From a bacterium (lineage in GTDB: Bacteria; Patescibacteriota; Minisyncoccia; Phycocordibacterales; VMGT01), in NCBI GenBank assembly GCA_030697645.1, contig JAUYPI010000020.1:1-38961 (forward strand): DNA of 38,961 bases. Direction: 5' to 3'. The position numbers and the translations under genes were made by a program. Positions 7,649 through 17,738 of this stretch are shown one piece after another (the first letter of the stretch is position 1; each line of letters opens with the position of its first letter). The notes under the pieces were generated by a model. The model saw only the letters and a program-made list of their open reading frames with translations, was not told where the DNA came from and made no database searches.

Positions 7649-7700
7649 CAAAGTTTCCCGAGACACGGCGCAATCTGCGTACAACCCCCTGCGCTCTTGG

Positions 7701-7730
7701 CGTATCGTAGTTCACGCGCGTGTCAAGAGT
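7701..7730 (-). promoter_or_regulatory. Third, degenerate copy of the TTGACA-CGCGTG promoter-like motif
   Basis: The minus strand carries CTCTTGACACGCGCGTGA, nearly the same as the -35 and spacer at 17739-17767, but no good -10 lies at 16-18 nt. It points away from the macroglobulin gene, toward the 3' end of the M23 gene. It is probably a decayed copy or a regulator site rather than an active promoter. Confidence 0.3.
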
Positions 7731-7805
7731 CCGGCCCGGCCTTGAGAGCGCGCGCGGGAGTTGTGTGTTGTGCACATAGCAGCCGTGTTTGTGCGGACAG
7801 GCACC

Positions 7806-7814
7806 TGCTACAAT
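7806..7814 (+). promoter_or_regulatory. Extended -10 promoter of the macroglobulin gene
   Basis: TGCTACAAT is an extended -10 element located 9 nt before an in-frame GTG (7823) and 20 nt before ATG 7835. No convincing -35 accompanies it, which is usual for extended -10 promoters. It favours a start at 7823 or 7835 over the upstream end of the open frame (7697). Confidence 0.5.
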
Positions 7815-7834
7815 GTAGAGCAGTGAACGAGGAA

Positions 7835-10800
7835 ATGAATAACAATTTCCTGGCGCCCGGGAGAGCACGGGCAGGGCTGCTTTGGTGCCTGCGACTGCTC
7901 CGTGGCCCACATGCCATTCGGGCCCTCTTCGTACTGGCGGCGCTTATCATTATTGCTAGTGCCGGCTATTTTCTCCTCGGTGACTTTGGGCGTCGAGGAG
8001 AGAGGCCCCGCGCCTACAGCGCGCCGTTCTCGCTCGTGCCGGACAAAATTTCGCAGAGCGCGGCGATTGCGATCTCGCTCCCGAAGGGCGTCACGATCGC
8101 GCTGGCCGAGGCGAGCGAGCGCATCAGTTTTGAGCCCGATATAGCCGGCACCTGGCTCACTCCGGAGGATAGCGCGGGAGAGAACGAGCGGCTCGTTTTC
8201 GCGCCACGGGAGCCCCTCAAGCTCGGGCTCTATTATGCGGTCAGCGTGAACACGGGAGCCGAGACCTTGCGACATGATTTTCTTGTAGACGAGGACCCCG
8301 CGATCGTGGCGGTATTTCCGGCGGCAGGTTCCGAGGCGCCGGAAACTACTTCGGTCACCGTCATTTTCAACCGACCAATGGTCCCGCTCACCACTCTCGA
8401 GACGCTCGATACTGCAGACATTCCCGTTGAAATTGTGCCGGGAACGCCGGGGAAGTTCAAATGGATCACCACACGAAACCTCCAGTTTATACCGGAAACG
8501 CGACTCATGCGCTCCGCGAATTATACGGTGCGCGTGAAGCAGGGGCTGGTATCCATGGACGGTTTGCCGGTCGCGGGCACGGAGCAGAAGTTTACGACGC
8601 GCCATCTTCGCTACGAGCAGATGGACAGTGGGCAGCACGGATTTGCCGAGCCGGTGCGAATCCGGTTCAACCAGCCGGTTGACATTGAGAAGACGCGCGC
8701 GCGAATTTCCGTAACCAAAATCGAGAAATCGGCTCTACCGGTCGCGGGGCAATCCGATAAGGTGCCCGCGGTCACTCCCGGGACGATGCTCCAGGCGCCG
8801 CTTCCGTTCATAGTCACCTATGGAGAGCGGAGCGTGTATAACGATGAGACCGAAAAATCAGAGGCATTTTTGGACACGTCGGTGCTTGAGATATATAACA
8901 GCGAGGATCGGTTCGGGCGCGAAGGACTTTGGGATTTCGACACCTCATATAGCATTTCGGTGAGCGGCGCATACCCAATCGACGGCGATGTGACACTCTC
9001 CGAGGCACGCCAGAGCAGTATATTTATTCCCGAGGTGATCACGTCGCTGTCTGCAGAATCCGACCGCAGCACGTTTGTCGAGCCGAACCTTTTTGACCCC
9101 GAGGGCACCCTCATTGTCGAGTTCGCGGAGGTAATAGATAAAGAGGCGAGCACGATCAAGGCGGAAGGGTTGCTCCGCGCGGAGTACGGCGAGACGTGCG
9201 CGGCAGATGAGGTCGGCAGGGCATATTATGGGAACGAATGCAAAAAAGTTCCCGACAAGAGCTCTCTCGTACTTCATTTCGACCCCCGGGCGTTTGGCCG
9301 CGGCGAGTCGGTGCCCGTTCGTTTCGAGAAGATTGTTAACGGTGACGGCTTACTGCTGAACGCGTCGCCGATCCAAAAAACGATAACGACGTATCCCAGC
9401 CTCGTTATCTACAAGATGACGCCGCAGGATGGCGCCGCTCGCGCCGCGCTCACTGAGCTTGTCGTGTGCACGTCGAATCCCCTCGCGCCGGCCACTGAAG
9501 AAAATTTTGCCGAGCGACTGCAGAGTAATTTTACCGTCGGGCTCTGGAATTGGCAGGCTCCCTGGCGTGTGGGAATCGCCGACAGCCGTGCTCCGTGTGC
9601 TCCCGGGCAGTTCGTTAACACAATCCGCTACGGCCTCGTGCCGGAGTATCCCTATCGATTTACGCTGAAACTTATCGACGATTTCGGCGAAGTCGCAAGC
9701 ACCGCGCTCGCTTTCACGAGCGGCTCGATCGAGCGCACGGCGCGCAAATTTTTCCATCTCAACAGAATGTATAATGCGACCTCGCCGGAGAAAACGAAAT
9801 TCACCTACGCAGTGGAGAACCTCGAATACATGGACCTCTCTATCTGCGAGGTATCTGCACAGACGATGCTCCGCTACAGCGAGGGTCGTCCGGAAGCGAC
9901 GGTCACCCCCTCCTCGCTCCCATGCCTCACGAGTGAGACGCACCGCGTGGAGTTGCCGAGGCAGTATTGGACGCGCAATTTTTTTCAGATTGACCTCGCA
10001 CACTACATCCCGGACGCGCGTGCTCGCGATCACTCACGGCTCGGACACTTCGTGCTCACGCTGAGCCACCCTGAGTATCGGCGGCTTGAGTGGGTGTACG
10101 AGAGCGCCAAGGGGCGGTATAAGGATACGCCCCGGGAGCAGATTTTTGAGCGCACGTTTGTGACCGTCACAAACCTCGCGGTTGCGGAGAAAAAAGTGAA
10201 CCGTCCCATAAACCGCTATGCGACAGACCCGCACAAAGACCTCACTGATGCGGCGCTCACCGGAGACCAAAATCTCTACTGGGTGAGCACGTTTGGAGCG
10301 CTTGCGCCGAAGACAGGCGCGAAGGTTGTGCTCTATACCCTCAACGAGGGTGTGCTCCGTGAAGTTGCGAGGGCGGAGACCGACGGCACGGGTGTCGCAC
10401 GAGCTCCTGCCGTCGTGAACCTCTTTGGTGCCGTGGTGAGCGCCGGGAGCGACAGCGCCATCGTCACCGAACACACTGACCGGCTCGCGTGGGCGTCCTC
10501 GGCGGTTTCGTCCGATAGGACATACATCTATACTGATCGGCCGATCTATAGGCCGGGCCAGGAGGTGTTTATAAAAGGAATCTACCGCGAAGGATACGAC
10601 ACAGACTACAGAATCCCCATTGGTAAGAAAAGCACGATCGCTGTCCGCAACGCTCGCCGCGAGACCGTCCTCGAGACGGAAGTCGAGCTTAATGAGTTCG
10701 GTACGTTCACCGCCCCCCTGCGGCTGCCCGCGGATGCTGCCCTGGGTACCTACTCAATCGGGGCGTTCGGCGGCTGGGCAGTGTTTGACGTTGAAGAATA

Positions 10801-13800
10801 TGTGTCTGCCGCGTTCAAGATCGAAATGCGCACAGACAAGGAGGAGTATATCGCAGGCGAGAGCATGCGCCTTGCGGTTGATGCGGACTATTACTTTGGC
10901 GTGCCGCTTGAGGAGGGGAGCGCGGTCTCATACACTCTGACGAGCCAGTCTTACTTTTTTGACCGATACAAGGGGCGCGATTTTGACTTTGGCAGCAGCT
11001 GGTATTACGACTACGATGGCGGCTATGGAGACCGGTTTGTACTCCGCGGCTCGACGGTGATGAATCAAAAGGGCGAAGCTCTGATAGAGCACCTGCTCAA
11101 TTTCGACGAACTTTTCAAGGAAGAAGCGCGGAAACAAAGTAAAATTTTCGTGGTAAACGTGACGGTGAAAAATCGCAATGGGCAGTCTGTCTCGGCGCAG
11201 AAGTCGTTTATCGTGCATCGCGGCGAGTTCTACCTTGACGTCCGCGCCGAGCCGCGCTTTGTCGGCGTGGGCGATTCGGCAGAGCTCGGAGTTAAGTCGG
11301 TGGATACAGCGGGCAAAGATGTCTCAGTGCGTGACGGCGTGATCGAGGTGAAGAAAATTACCTGGGAGAGTTTCAGGCGGCGTGAGGTGGACGGTGGCTA
11401 TTACTACCGATCGGAGAAAAAGGAAGAAGTGATCCGTGAGATACCATTTCGTACTGGTCGCGATGGGGTATTTGCGGGAGCGGTGACTCTTGAGAGAGAA
11501 GGGCAGTATGAAATTGTCGCGAGGGCGCTCGATGATCGCACCAACCGCGTCGAGGCAATCGAGAGCGTCTATGTCCACGGACCGCGCGCCGTTTCCGTGC
11601 GGCCGACGAACAACGAGACGCTCGACCTTGCGGTCGAGACGGATACGCTCGATGTCGGCGGCGTCGGGCGCTTCACGATCGAGTCGCCCTATCCGCGGGC
11701 AAAAGCACTCGTTGCGCTTGAGCGCGGAAAAATTTTCACCTACGAGGTGATTGACGTTGATCGTAATTTTCTCGAGTATACGTTCCCGGTCAAGGACGAG
11801 TACGTGCCGAATATCTACGCAACGGTTCTGCTCCTTTCGCCGGATCCGGCAATAAAGTATGGCCAAGTGAATTTCAAGGTGAACACGACGGAGCGGGAAC
11901 TCGACATCGAGGTGACCCCTGACAAGCGCACCTATCTTCCCGGGGAGGAGGTCGCACTCTCAATTGCGGCTCGCGACAGGCACGGCCGGCCAGTTGCCGC
12001 TGAGCTCTCGGTTGCCGTTGCGGACCTCTCGGTCCTGGCGCTCAAGGGCAATCCAAAGAAAAATCCCGTGGCGTTTTTCTACGCAGGTTCGCCCCTTGCG
12101 GTCGTCACATCGTCGAACGTGAAAAATATTCTTGAAGAGAAAGAGGTGCCGAGCGGCACCAAAGGCGGTGGAGGCGGCGACCCCAAGGACCTCGCGCGTC
12201 GCAAGCGCGGCGTCTTCAAAGATACGGCGCTCTGGGAAGGAATGGTGCGAACGGATGCATCCGGGAGAGCGAGTGTTCGCTTCACGCTTCCGGACAACCT
12301 GACGGCCTGGCAGATTGAGGGCCTCGGTCTGACGCGGGAGAGTGCGTTCGGCGTTGATTACGAGGAGATTACGGCACGGAAGGAACTCATGGTAGTGCCG
12401 CTCCAGCCCCGCTTTATCATCCCGGGTGATAGGTTCACGATCGGCGCGCAGGTATTTAACCAGACGACCGCAGACCAAGCGCTCGATGTCACCCTCGTCT
12501 CACCGACGCTCGAATTTCCGGGGAAACAGGAACTCTCCACCCATATCCGCCGCTCTGAATCGGCGACATTCTATTTTCCTGTCCGTGCGCCGCAGACTGT
12601 GCAGGATGGGAAGCATACGTTCACCCTCTCGGCACACAATCGCTCGTATGAAGATACGGTCGAGCAATCGATTCCGATTACGCGCAATGATACCTATGAG
12701 GCGGTCGCGACGGCTCACTTCACTCGCGAGGCGAGCGCGCGTGAGTACGTCTACCTGCCGGAGAATATCGAGCGGGATCGCGGCGGCGTCGGCGTCAGCG
12801 TCTCGGGTACGCTTGCGGTGTTCCTCTCGGATGCACTCAACTATCTTGCCTCCTACCCCTACGGTTGCAGCGAGCAGATCGCGAGCAAACTCTCCTCGGT
12901 CGCCGTCCTCAAGCGCGGGCTTAATCTTGAGAATGTGGGGGATGCATTTACGCCGAAACCGATTGTCTTTGACGGTCGCGAATACACGATAGACGAAGTG
13001 GTCGCGATCGGCCTCGCGCGCATGTATGAAAACCAGGCCGCTTCGGGCGGATTCACCTATTATGCGACCACAGAGCCGAGTTTCCACCTCACACTCTACG
13101 TGGTCAATACGCTCGTTGAGCTCGAGGCGGCGGGGTACACCATTAATCAGAATGTGCTCACCCGTGCGGCGCGATACCTACACACCACTCTGGTCCAAAC
13201 TCCTGATTTGAGCACGAACAAAGATACGATCATTCTCGCCAGCTACACCATTCTGCGCGTGCCGGGATCCGGTTTGTCTCGCGAGAAGGCTGATCTCGAG
13301 GCCCGTATTCAAAAAATCGTCGAAGACAAGCAGTATATTCGTGAGCACATAAACAACACCTCGCTCACGCACCTCGCGATGATTCTCTCACGTCCGTACC
13401 CAGCAGAGATCTCGATTGCGAGTAGCCGAAAAGACGAAGTGTATAAGACTCTCGAGAATCGCATTGACATTGACGCGCGCGGCGCGTTTCTCAGCGTGCA
13501 CCAGGGCAGGCTTCTGTGGGAGTACTATGAGACGCCGATTAAAGACACGGCGCTTCTCCTCAAAGCCCTGGTTGCGGACCGTCAGGAATCGCCCGTCGTG
13601 GACAAAGTGCTCCGCTGGCTCCTCAAGAGCCGCGCTAAAGACGGCGCCTGGGGGTCAACGAACAACACCGCCGCCGTCGTTGATGCGATGACCGATTTTC
13701 TTTCATGGAAGCGGGAGACGGAGTCGGATTTTGAGCTAAAACTCTCACGGGGCACTGATGCGGTGCAGACGTTTGATTTTGGCCCGGAGACGATACTCAA

Positions 13801-14656
13801 GACATTTTCCGCGTTTTTGCCGGTGGCCGATTTCACCCCGGGCACAATCGAAACGCTCAATTTTGACAAAAAGAATCGCACGACGACCGCGCCGAATACG
13901 TTTTACTATGACATGTCGCTTAAATATTATCTGCCGATTGACACGATTCCGCCGCGGGATGAGGGTTTTACGATTGAGCGTGAATTGTATCGGCTCGATG
14001 ACCAAGAGATGGAGGAGCCGGTGGCCGAAGGGAAAGTGGGAGACGTGCTCCGCGGGCGACTCACGGTTACCGTTTCAAAACCGAGAAATTTTGTAGCGGT
14101 GGAGGACTTTATTCCCGCCGGCACCGAGCTCGTGAACCTCAAGCTCGCGACTGAGGACCAGTCGCTCGCGGACGAGCGAGCGGGGAGCCGCGGGCATGAT
14201 AGCGGCTATGACTATTATGAAGGGGGTGAGTATTACGACGGAGGCGAGTATTACGATGGCGGCCGCGGTGCTCTCGACCATCCGTTTTCGACTGAGGTGC
14301 GTGCGAAAAACGATCGCGGCCCCTTTGCTCTATTGCGCACCATTGTCCGTTCACTCTCGCCGCAGCTCTTTGTGGCGTCGGTGCCGAACCGTCGCAAACT
14401 CGAAGCGCTCGAGGACGAAGCATATAGCCAGAAAGTCGCACGGCATCGCGTCCTTCGTCCTGACGCCGAGGAACTCCATGACGATCGGATTTTCCTGTTC
14501 ACGGAAGCACTCGCCCCTGGCGTGTACACCTATGATTATTTCCTTCGCGCGCTCATTCCAGGCACCTACCACCACCTGCCCGCCATCGTGAGTGAGATGT
14601 ACTATCCTGAAAACTTCGGCAGGACGCGAGGAGAGTATTTCCGCGTCGTCGAGTAA
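7835..14656 (+). CDS. Giant alpha-2-macroglobulin family lipid- or membrane-anchored protease trap
   Basis: The protein is about 2273 residues, against about 1650 for the E. coli YfhM type. A hydrophobic anchor (IRALFVLAALIIIASAGYFL) is followed by Big_5/MG-like beta-sandwiches. The MG2 hallmark YTDRPIYRPGQ is at about residue 899. The A2M signature GMVRTDASGRASVRFTLPDN is at about 1468, and the thioester motif PYGCSEQ at about 1678 (TGC at 12866). The reactive Cys and Gln are both intact, so covalent trapping of foreign proteases in the envelope is plausible. A Tyr/Gly/Asp repeat (YYDGGEYYDGG, near 14214-14270) interrupts the C-terminal region. ATG 7835 follows GAGGAA and the promoter at 7806-7814; GTG 7823 is an alternative. 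A PbpC-type protein lies downstream, the classic partner of bacterial macroglobulins. Confidence 0.93.
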   Translation: MNNNFLAPGRARAGLLWCLRLLRGPHAIRALFVLAALIIIASAGYFLLGDFGRRGERPRAYSAPFSLVPDKISQSAAIAISLPKGVTIALAEASERISFEPDIAGTWLTPEDSAGENERLVFAPREPLKLGLYYAVSVNTGAETLRHDFLVDEDPAIVAVFPAAGSEAPETTSVTVIFNRPMVPLTTLETLDTADIPVEIVPGTPGKFKWITTRNLQFIPETRLMRSANYTVRVKQGLVSMDGLPVAGTEQKFTTRHLRYEQMDSGQHGFAEPVRIRFNQPVDIEKTRARISVTKIEKSALPVAGQSDKVPAVTPGTMLQAPLPFIVTYGERSVYNDETEKSEAFLDTSVLEIYNSEDRFGREGLWDFDTSYSISVSGAYPIDGDVTLSEARQSSIFIPEVITSLSAESDRSTFVEPNLFDPEGTLIVEFAEVIDKEASTIKAEGLLRAEYGETCAADEVGRAYYGNECKKVPDKSSLVLHFDPRAFGRGESVPVRFEKIVNGDGLLLNASPIQKTITTYPSLVIYKMTPQDGAARAALTELVVCTSNPLAPATEENFAERLQSNFTVGLWNWQAPWRVGIADSRAPCAPGQFVNTIRYGLVPEYPYRFTLKLIDDFGEVASTALAFTSGSIERTARKFFHLNRMYNATSPEKTKFTYAVENLEYMDLSICEVSAQTMLRYSEGRPEATVTPSSLPCLTSETHRVELPRQYWTRNFFQIDLAHYIPDARARDHSRLGHFVLTLSHPEYRRLEWVYESAKGRYKDTPREQIFERTFVTVTNLAVAEKKVNRPINRYATDPHKDLTDAALTGDQNLYWVSTFGALAPKTGAKVVLYTLNEGVLREVARAETDGTGVARAPAVVNLFGAVVSAGSDSAIVTEHTDRLAWASSAVSSDRTYIYTDRPIYRPGQEVFIKGIYREGYDTDYRIPIGKKSTIAVRNARRETVLETEVELNEFGTFTAPLRLPADAALGTYSIGAFGGWAVFDVEEYVSAAFKIEMRTDKEEYIAGESMRLAVDADYYFGVPLEEGSAVSYTLTSQSYFFDRYKGRDFDFGSSWYYDYDGGYGDRFVLRGSTVMNQKGEALIEHLLNFDELFKEEARKQSKIFVVNVTVKNRNGQSVSAQKSFIVHRGEFYLDVRAEPRFVGVGDSAELGVKSVDTAGKDVSVRDGVIEVKKITWESFRRREVDGGYYYRSEKKEEVIREIPFRTGRDGVFAGAVTLEREGQYEIVARALDDRTNRVEAIESVYVHGPRAVSVRPTNNETLDLAVETDTLDVGGVGRFTIESPYPRAKALVALERGKIFTYEVIDVDRNFLEYTFPVKDEYVPNIYATVLLLSPDPAIKYGQVNFKVNTTERELDIEVTPDKRTYLPGEEVALSIAARDRHGRPVAAELSVAVADLSVLALKGNPKKNPVAFFYAGSPLAVVTSSNVKNILEEKEVPSGTKGGGGGDPKDLARRKRGVFKDTALWEGMVRTDASGRASVRFTLPDNLTAWQIEGLGLTRESAFGVDYEEITARKELMVVPLQPRFIIPGDRFTIGAQVFNQTTADQALDVTLVSPTLEFPGKQELSTHIRRSESATFYFPVRAPQTVQDGKHTFTLSAHNRSYEDTVEQSIPITRNDTYEAVATAHFTREASAREYVYLPENIERDRGGVGVSVSGTLAVFLSDALNYLASYPYGCSEQIASKLSSVAVLKRGLNLENVGDAFTPKPIVFDGREYTIDEVVAIGLARMYENQAASGGFTYYATTEPSFHLTLYVVNTLVELEAAGYTINQNVLTRAARYLHTTLVQTPDLSTNKDTIILASYTILRVPGSGLSREKADLEARIQKIVEDKQYIREHINNTSLTHLAMILSRPYPAEISIASSRKDEVYKTLENRIDIDARGAFLSVHQGRLLWEYYETPIKDTALLLKALVADRQESPVVDKVLRWLLKSRAKDGAWGSTNNTAAVVDAMTDFLSWKRETESDFELKLSRGTDAVQTFDFGPETILKTFSAFLPVADFTPGTIETLNFDKKNRTTTAPNTFYYDMSLKYYLPIDTIPPRDEGFTIERELYRLDDQEMEEPVAEGKVGDVLRGRLTVTVSKPRNFVAVEDFIPAGTELVNLKLATEDQSLADERAGSRGHDSGYDYYEGGEYYDGGEYYDGGRGALDHPFSTEVRAKNDRGPFALLRTIVRSLSPQLFVASVPNRRKLEALEDEAYSQKVARHRVLRPDAEELHDDRIFLFTEALAPGVYTYDYFLRALIPGTYHHLPAIVSEMYYPENFGRTRGEYFRVVE

Positions 14657-14717
14657 AAATGTGCGTAGATTTCGAAAGGGTCGAGCGTGTTCTGTCGGGC
14701 GGTACCGCGCAAATTTT

Positions 14718-15524
14718 ATGGGCGTTCAATCATTACGATACATACTCCGTAGAGTATTTATTTATGGAGCGCTGATATATATCGGGCTAGGAATAATATT
14801 GTCTCTCTTTCAAAATCGATATATCTATTACCCCCCAAAGGGGCAAAAGTTTGAAGCATGCCCCGCGTTTCGTACCGCCGAGCAGGTGCATGTGCAGGGG
14901 ACACGATTCTATTACAAGAAGCACTCTGATACCCTTGTCGTTTTTTACCACGGTAATGCCGGTTCGGCGTGCGATCGGGCGTTTCTTGCGGGCCTTTTTG
15001 AGCGTCTCGGCCTTTCGTATCTATTCGTAGAATACACTGGCTACGGAGGCGACGGATTGCGACCAAGCACCGGCCGACTATTCGCTGACGTGGTGCATGT
15101 GAACGAGTTTCTCCGACCGCTTGATTATAAGGTGCTCATTCTCGCCGGGGAGAGTATTGGCACCGGTGCCGCGCAATATCACACGACACTTACACGGGCG
15201 GATAAACTGCTGCTCGTAGCACCCTTTCCAACGCTTGCTCGTGTCGCGCGGCGTCACTTTCCGTTTGCCATCTATCCAGTTTCGCTGCTTTTGCAAAAAG
15301 ATTTCGATAATCCTTCGTGGCTTTCGAAGTTCAAGGGTGAACTCATGATTATTCACGGCAGTAAAGACACGGTTATTCCGATCGCACTCGGCAGAAAACT
15401 TTTTGATGCTGCGTCAGCGGCGAGGGGGGAGTTTGTTGAGATTGAGAACGCGGGGCATAACGATATCTATGACAATCACACAACGGAAGAACGCATGGAA
15501 AAATTTTTACGTATCGAAGGATAA
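14718..15524 (+). CDS. Membrane-anchored alpha/beta hydrolase (serine hydrolase)
   Basis: This protein of about 268 residues has an N-terminal membrane segment (RVFIYGALIYIGLGIILSLF) and an alpha/beta-hydrolase domain resembling the BEM46/FrsA-like group. Visible elements are the oxyanion loop FYHGNAGS, the nucleophile elbow LAGESIGTG (Ser in GxSxG), the acid in IIHGSKDTVIP and the catalytic His in NAGHNDIY. The substrate is unknown; lipid or acyl-ester hydrolysis in the envelope is possible. The open frame extends upstream into the macroglobulin gene, but ATG 14718 just before the hydrophobic segment is the sensible start, 61 bp after the macroglobulin stop. It probably shares that transcript. 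It ends 13 bp from the convergent pbpC stop. Confidence 0.88.
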   Translation: MGVQSLRYILRRVFIYGALIYIGLGIILSLFQNRYIYYPPKGQKFEACPAFRTAEQVHVQGTRFYYKKHSDTLVVFYHGNAGSACDRAFLAGLFERLGLSYLFVEYTGYGGDGLRPSTGRLFADVVHVNEFLRPLDYKVLILAGESIGTGAAQYHTTLTRADKLLLVAPFPTLARVARRHFPFAIYPVSLLLQKDFDNPSWLSKFKGELMIIHGSKDTVIPIALGRKLFDAASAARGEFVEIENAGHNDIYDNHTTEERMEKFLRIEG

Positions 15525-15537
15525 AATATGCGTGCGG

Positions 15538-17676
15538 CTACTCGAGCATTATTGTTATGTAGATCGTCTCTGTAACGGAAGCGCTTGTTGCGCTGATTGT
15601 GTAGGTGCCCGGCGCGATCGGGGTCCAGGGGAATGCTCTCCCGTTCCCGATATACACCCCATTTACCCGCCATTCCACCGCTTCTCGGGCTTCAAGCGGC
15701 ACGGTCATGCCGGGCTCAAAGAGGAGCACATCACGATCGTGCGGGTGAGTGATGAACGTCGCGTCGTCTCGGAGGAGCAGCATGCGCGTCTCTTCGTAGT
15801 TGTCGCCTGGTAGACCGTAGGCGACACCCTCATCGGTCGACCTGAATTCCTGCAACCCGTCGAAGTCGAATGACGTGTTGCGATTGTATGCTGAAGTTAG
15901 CATGATTTCCATCGCGTCGTGCCAGATGCGTCCGGCACCGGACTGGCCGGAGACGTGCGGCATAGGGGTATTGTCGTGATTGCCTATCCAGACGCCGACG
16001 AGGAAATCAGGGGTGTAGCCGATAGTCCAGCTGTCGTGGTAATCCCGCGACGTGCCAGTCTTGAGCGCGTAGTGCTCCGTGGGCAAATTGAGGAAGCTCT
16101 TGATGCCGAATTGCTCGACGCCGGTCGCACGGTCCGAAAGTATGCGGTTCAGGAGCGCAACGTACGGCGTGTCTGCCACGCGTTTTTCCTGCACAAACTC
16201 CCGCTCCATCGGCGGCGTTGTGATCGACACTAATTTATTATCATCCGTATCGCGGGAGATGATGAGCGGCTTCAGTATGCCGCTGTGCGCGAAGAGCGTA
16301 TAGTAGTGCGAGAGCGTGAGGAGGTCCATCTCGAGCCCGCCGAGGGCGATGCCGAGCGAGTATGACTCGAGGGGCTGGAGTGGCTTGAATCGAAGGGTCT
16401 CGGTGAGGAAATCGTAGAAGAGAGGCAGACCGACGTACTCGAGCACTTTGACGCTCGGCACGTTGAGGCTCTCTGACAGGGCGGCATGAAGCGTCACGTC
16501 TCCTCGGTAGCGGCCGTCGTAATTTTTCGGATAAAACTCGAATCCCGTTCCGATTTCGTATTTATACTCCCGATCCTCGACGAGCGTATACGGCCGTGCG
16601 CCTTTTTCGAGGGCCTTGAGGTAGAACAGGGGTTTTGCCGTGGAGCCGATGGGGCGCGGTTCAAGCGCCATATTTATCTGCGCGCCGGGGATGGCGGCGC
16701 GTGGGTACGGAGAACCGACGATTGCGAGCAATTCGTTTTCCGGAAGTTTGATGACGACGATCGCCCCATTTTTTGCGCCTTCAAACTGACTCGAGAGTAG
16801 ATGTTCGCGAAGCAGTGCCCGGAGGCGCTCGGTGAGTGCACCCTCGAGCGTGAGAGTGCAGAGTTTGGTGCAGCGAGCGCCAAACGCGCTCGCTTCAAAC
16901 GCTGTATCTCGCTCGTACGCGCGCTCTTGCTTGAGTGGGAGGCGCGGACTCCGCGCGCTCTCGCCGTTTTTTGTCGTAAATGTTTTTCCCGCGCGAGCGA
17001 GGAGCGTCGCCGCGGCGCGCTCATTTTCGATCGTACCGGGATACCGGATACTCGGTTTCCCAATGGCGGCGACGAGCGTCGCAGCTTCTTCGCTCGAGAG
17101 CGCCGCGGCGGCTCGGCCGAAGTAATACCTGCTTGCTTCCTCAACTCCCTGCGCCTGGTTGCCGAAATACGCGCTGTTCACATACATCGCGAGAATTGTT
17201 TTTTTGGACGACCAGAGCTCGAGCGAGAGAGCGTAGAGCGCCTCGAGCGCTTTGTGCATGAGCGTGCGTTTGTTCTCGGTCTTGAGGAGCACTTTGACGA
17301 GCTGCTGGGTGAGCGTGCTCGAGCCGTAGCGTTTTCCGGAGTGTACGAGCGCGAGCGCGTCGCGCGCGATGCTCGCGGGGTTCGCGCCGACGTGGTAGTA
17401 GAAAAGGCGATCCTCTTTTTTGAGAAGGAGTTGTCTAAAGTTTTCCGGCGGCGTCTCAATCGGCTGCATATAGTAGCCGCTCTCGTTCGGCGAGAGCTTG
17501 ATGAGTACCCCGGCGCGATCGAGTATCCGCGGTGATTCGAGTTTTTGATACCGTGCGCGGAGATTACCGGCGAGCACGAACGTCACGATGATCACAGCGC
17601 AGGCACCACAAGCACAGACGGTGTATAGTTTTGTTGTTCTTAGACGTTGCAGTGCGCGTTGAAAAAGTACGTTCAT
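15538..17676 (-). CDS. pbpC: Bifunctional class A penicillin-binding protein, PbpC (PBP1C) type
   Basis: This is a 712-residue peptidoglycan glycosyltransferase/transpeptidase with a membrane anchor at about 18-36. The GT51 domain (about 55-225) shows the catalytic Glu88 in KEDRLFYYHVG, GSSTLTQQLVK at 118-128 and the KALEALYALSLE helix. The transpeptidase domain has Ser345 in GSTAKP, SLN at 403-405 and KTGT at 539-542. The C-terminal ~70 residues (about 640-712, ending VEWRVNGVYIGNGRAF...) match the BiPBP_C Ig-like domain typical of PbpC. In E. coli, pbpC lies next to the macroglobulin gene yfhM. Here the two are in one neighbourhood but on opposite strands, with a hydrolase between. All active-site motifs are intact. 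The start at 17676 is supported by the promoter at 17739-17767. Confidence 0.95.
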   Translation of the reverse strand: MNVLFQRALQRLRTTKLYTVCACGACAVIIVTFVLAGNLRARYQKLESPRILDRAGVLIKLSPNESGYYMQPIETPPENFRQLLLKKEDRLFYYHVGANPASIARDALALVHSGKRYGSSTLTQQLVKVLLKTENKRTLMHKALEALYALSLELWSSKKTILAMYVNSAYFGNQAQGVEEASRYYFGRAAAALSSEEAATLVAAIGKPSIRYPGTIENERAAATLLARAGKTFTTKNGESARSPRLPLKQERAYERDTAFEASAFGARCTKLCTLTLEGALTERLRALLREHLLSSQFEGAKNGAIVVIKLPENELLAIVGSPYPRAAIPGAQINMALEPRPIGSTAKPLFYLKALEKGARPYTLVEDREYKYEIGTGFEFYPKNYDGRYRGDVTLHAALSESLNVPSVKVLEYVGLPLFYDFLTETLRFKPLQPLESYSLGIALGGLEMDLLTLSHYYTLFAHSGILKPLIISRDTDDNKLVSITTPPMEREFVQEKRVADTPYVALLNRILSDRATGVEQFGIKSFLNLPTEHYALKTGTSRDYHDSWTIGYTPDFLVGVWIGNHDNTPMPHVSGQSGAGRIWHDAMEIMLTSAYNRNTSFDFDGLQEFRSTDEGVAYGLPGDNYEETRMLLLRDDATFITHPHDRDVLLFEPGMTVPLEAREAVEWRVNGVYIGNGRAFPWTPIAPGTYTISATSASVTETIYITIMLE

Positions 17677-17738
17677 GCCATGAGCGTATCACGGCATAGC
17701 ACATGACCGCATCGTTTTTCGTGCACGCGCTGGTGCTG

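Noticed and set aside
7697-7834. Upstream 46 codons of the macroglobulin frame
   Set aside because: The extended -10 at 7806-7814 lies inside this stretch, and the translation is Cys/Arg-rich and not signal-like, so the gene starts later.
12500-13087. Long minus-strand ORF inside the macroglobulin gene
   Set aside because: It is a high-GC shadow of the real gene, with Arg/Ala-rich low-complexity translation. The same applies to antisense ORFs at 1092-1775, 7808-8638, 9350-10033, 25773-26591, 30570-31238 and 32359-33213, and to the plus-strand ORF at 16801-17535 inside pbpC.
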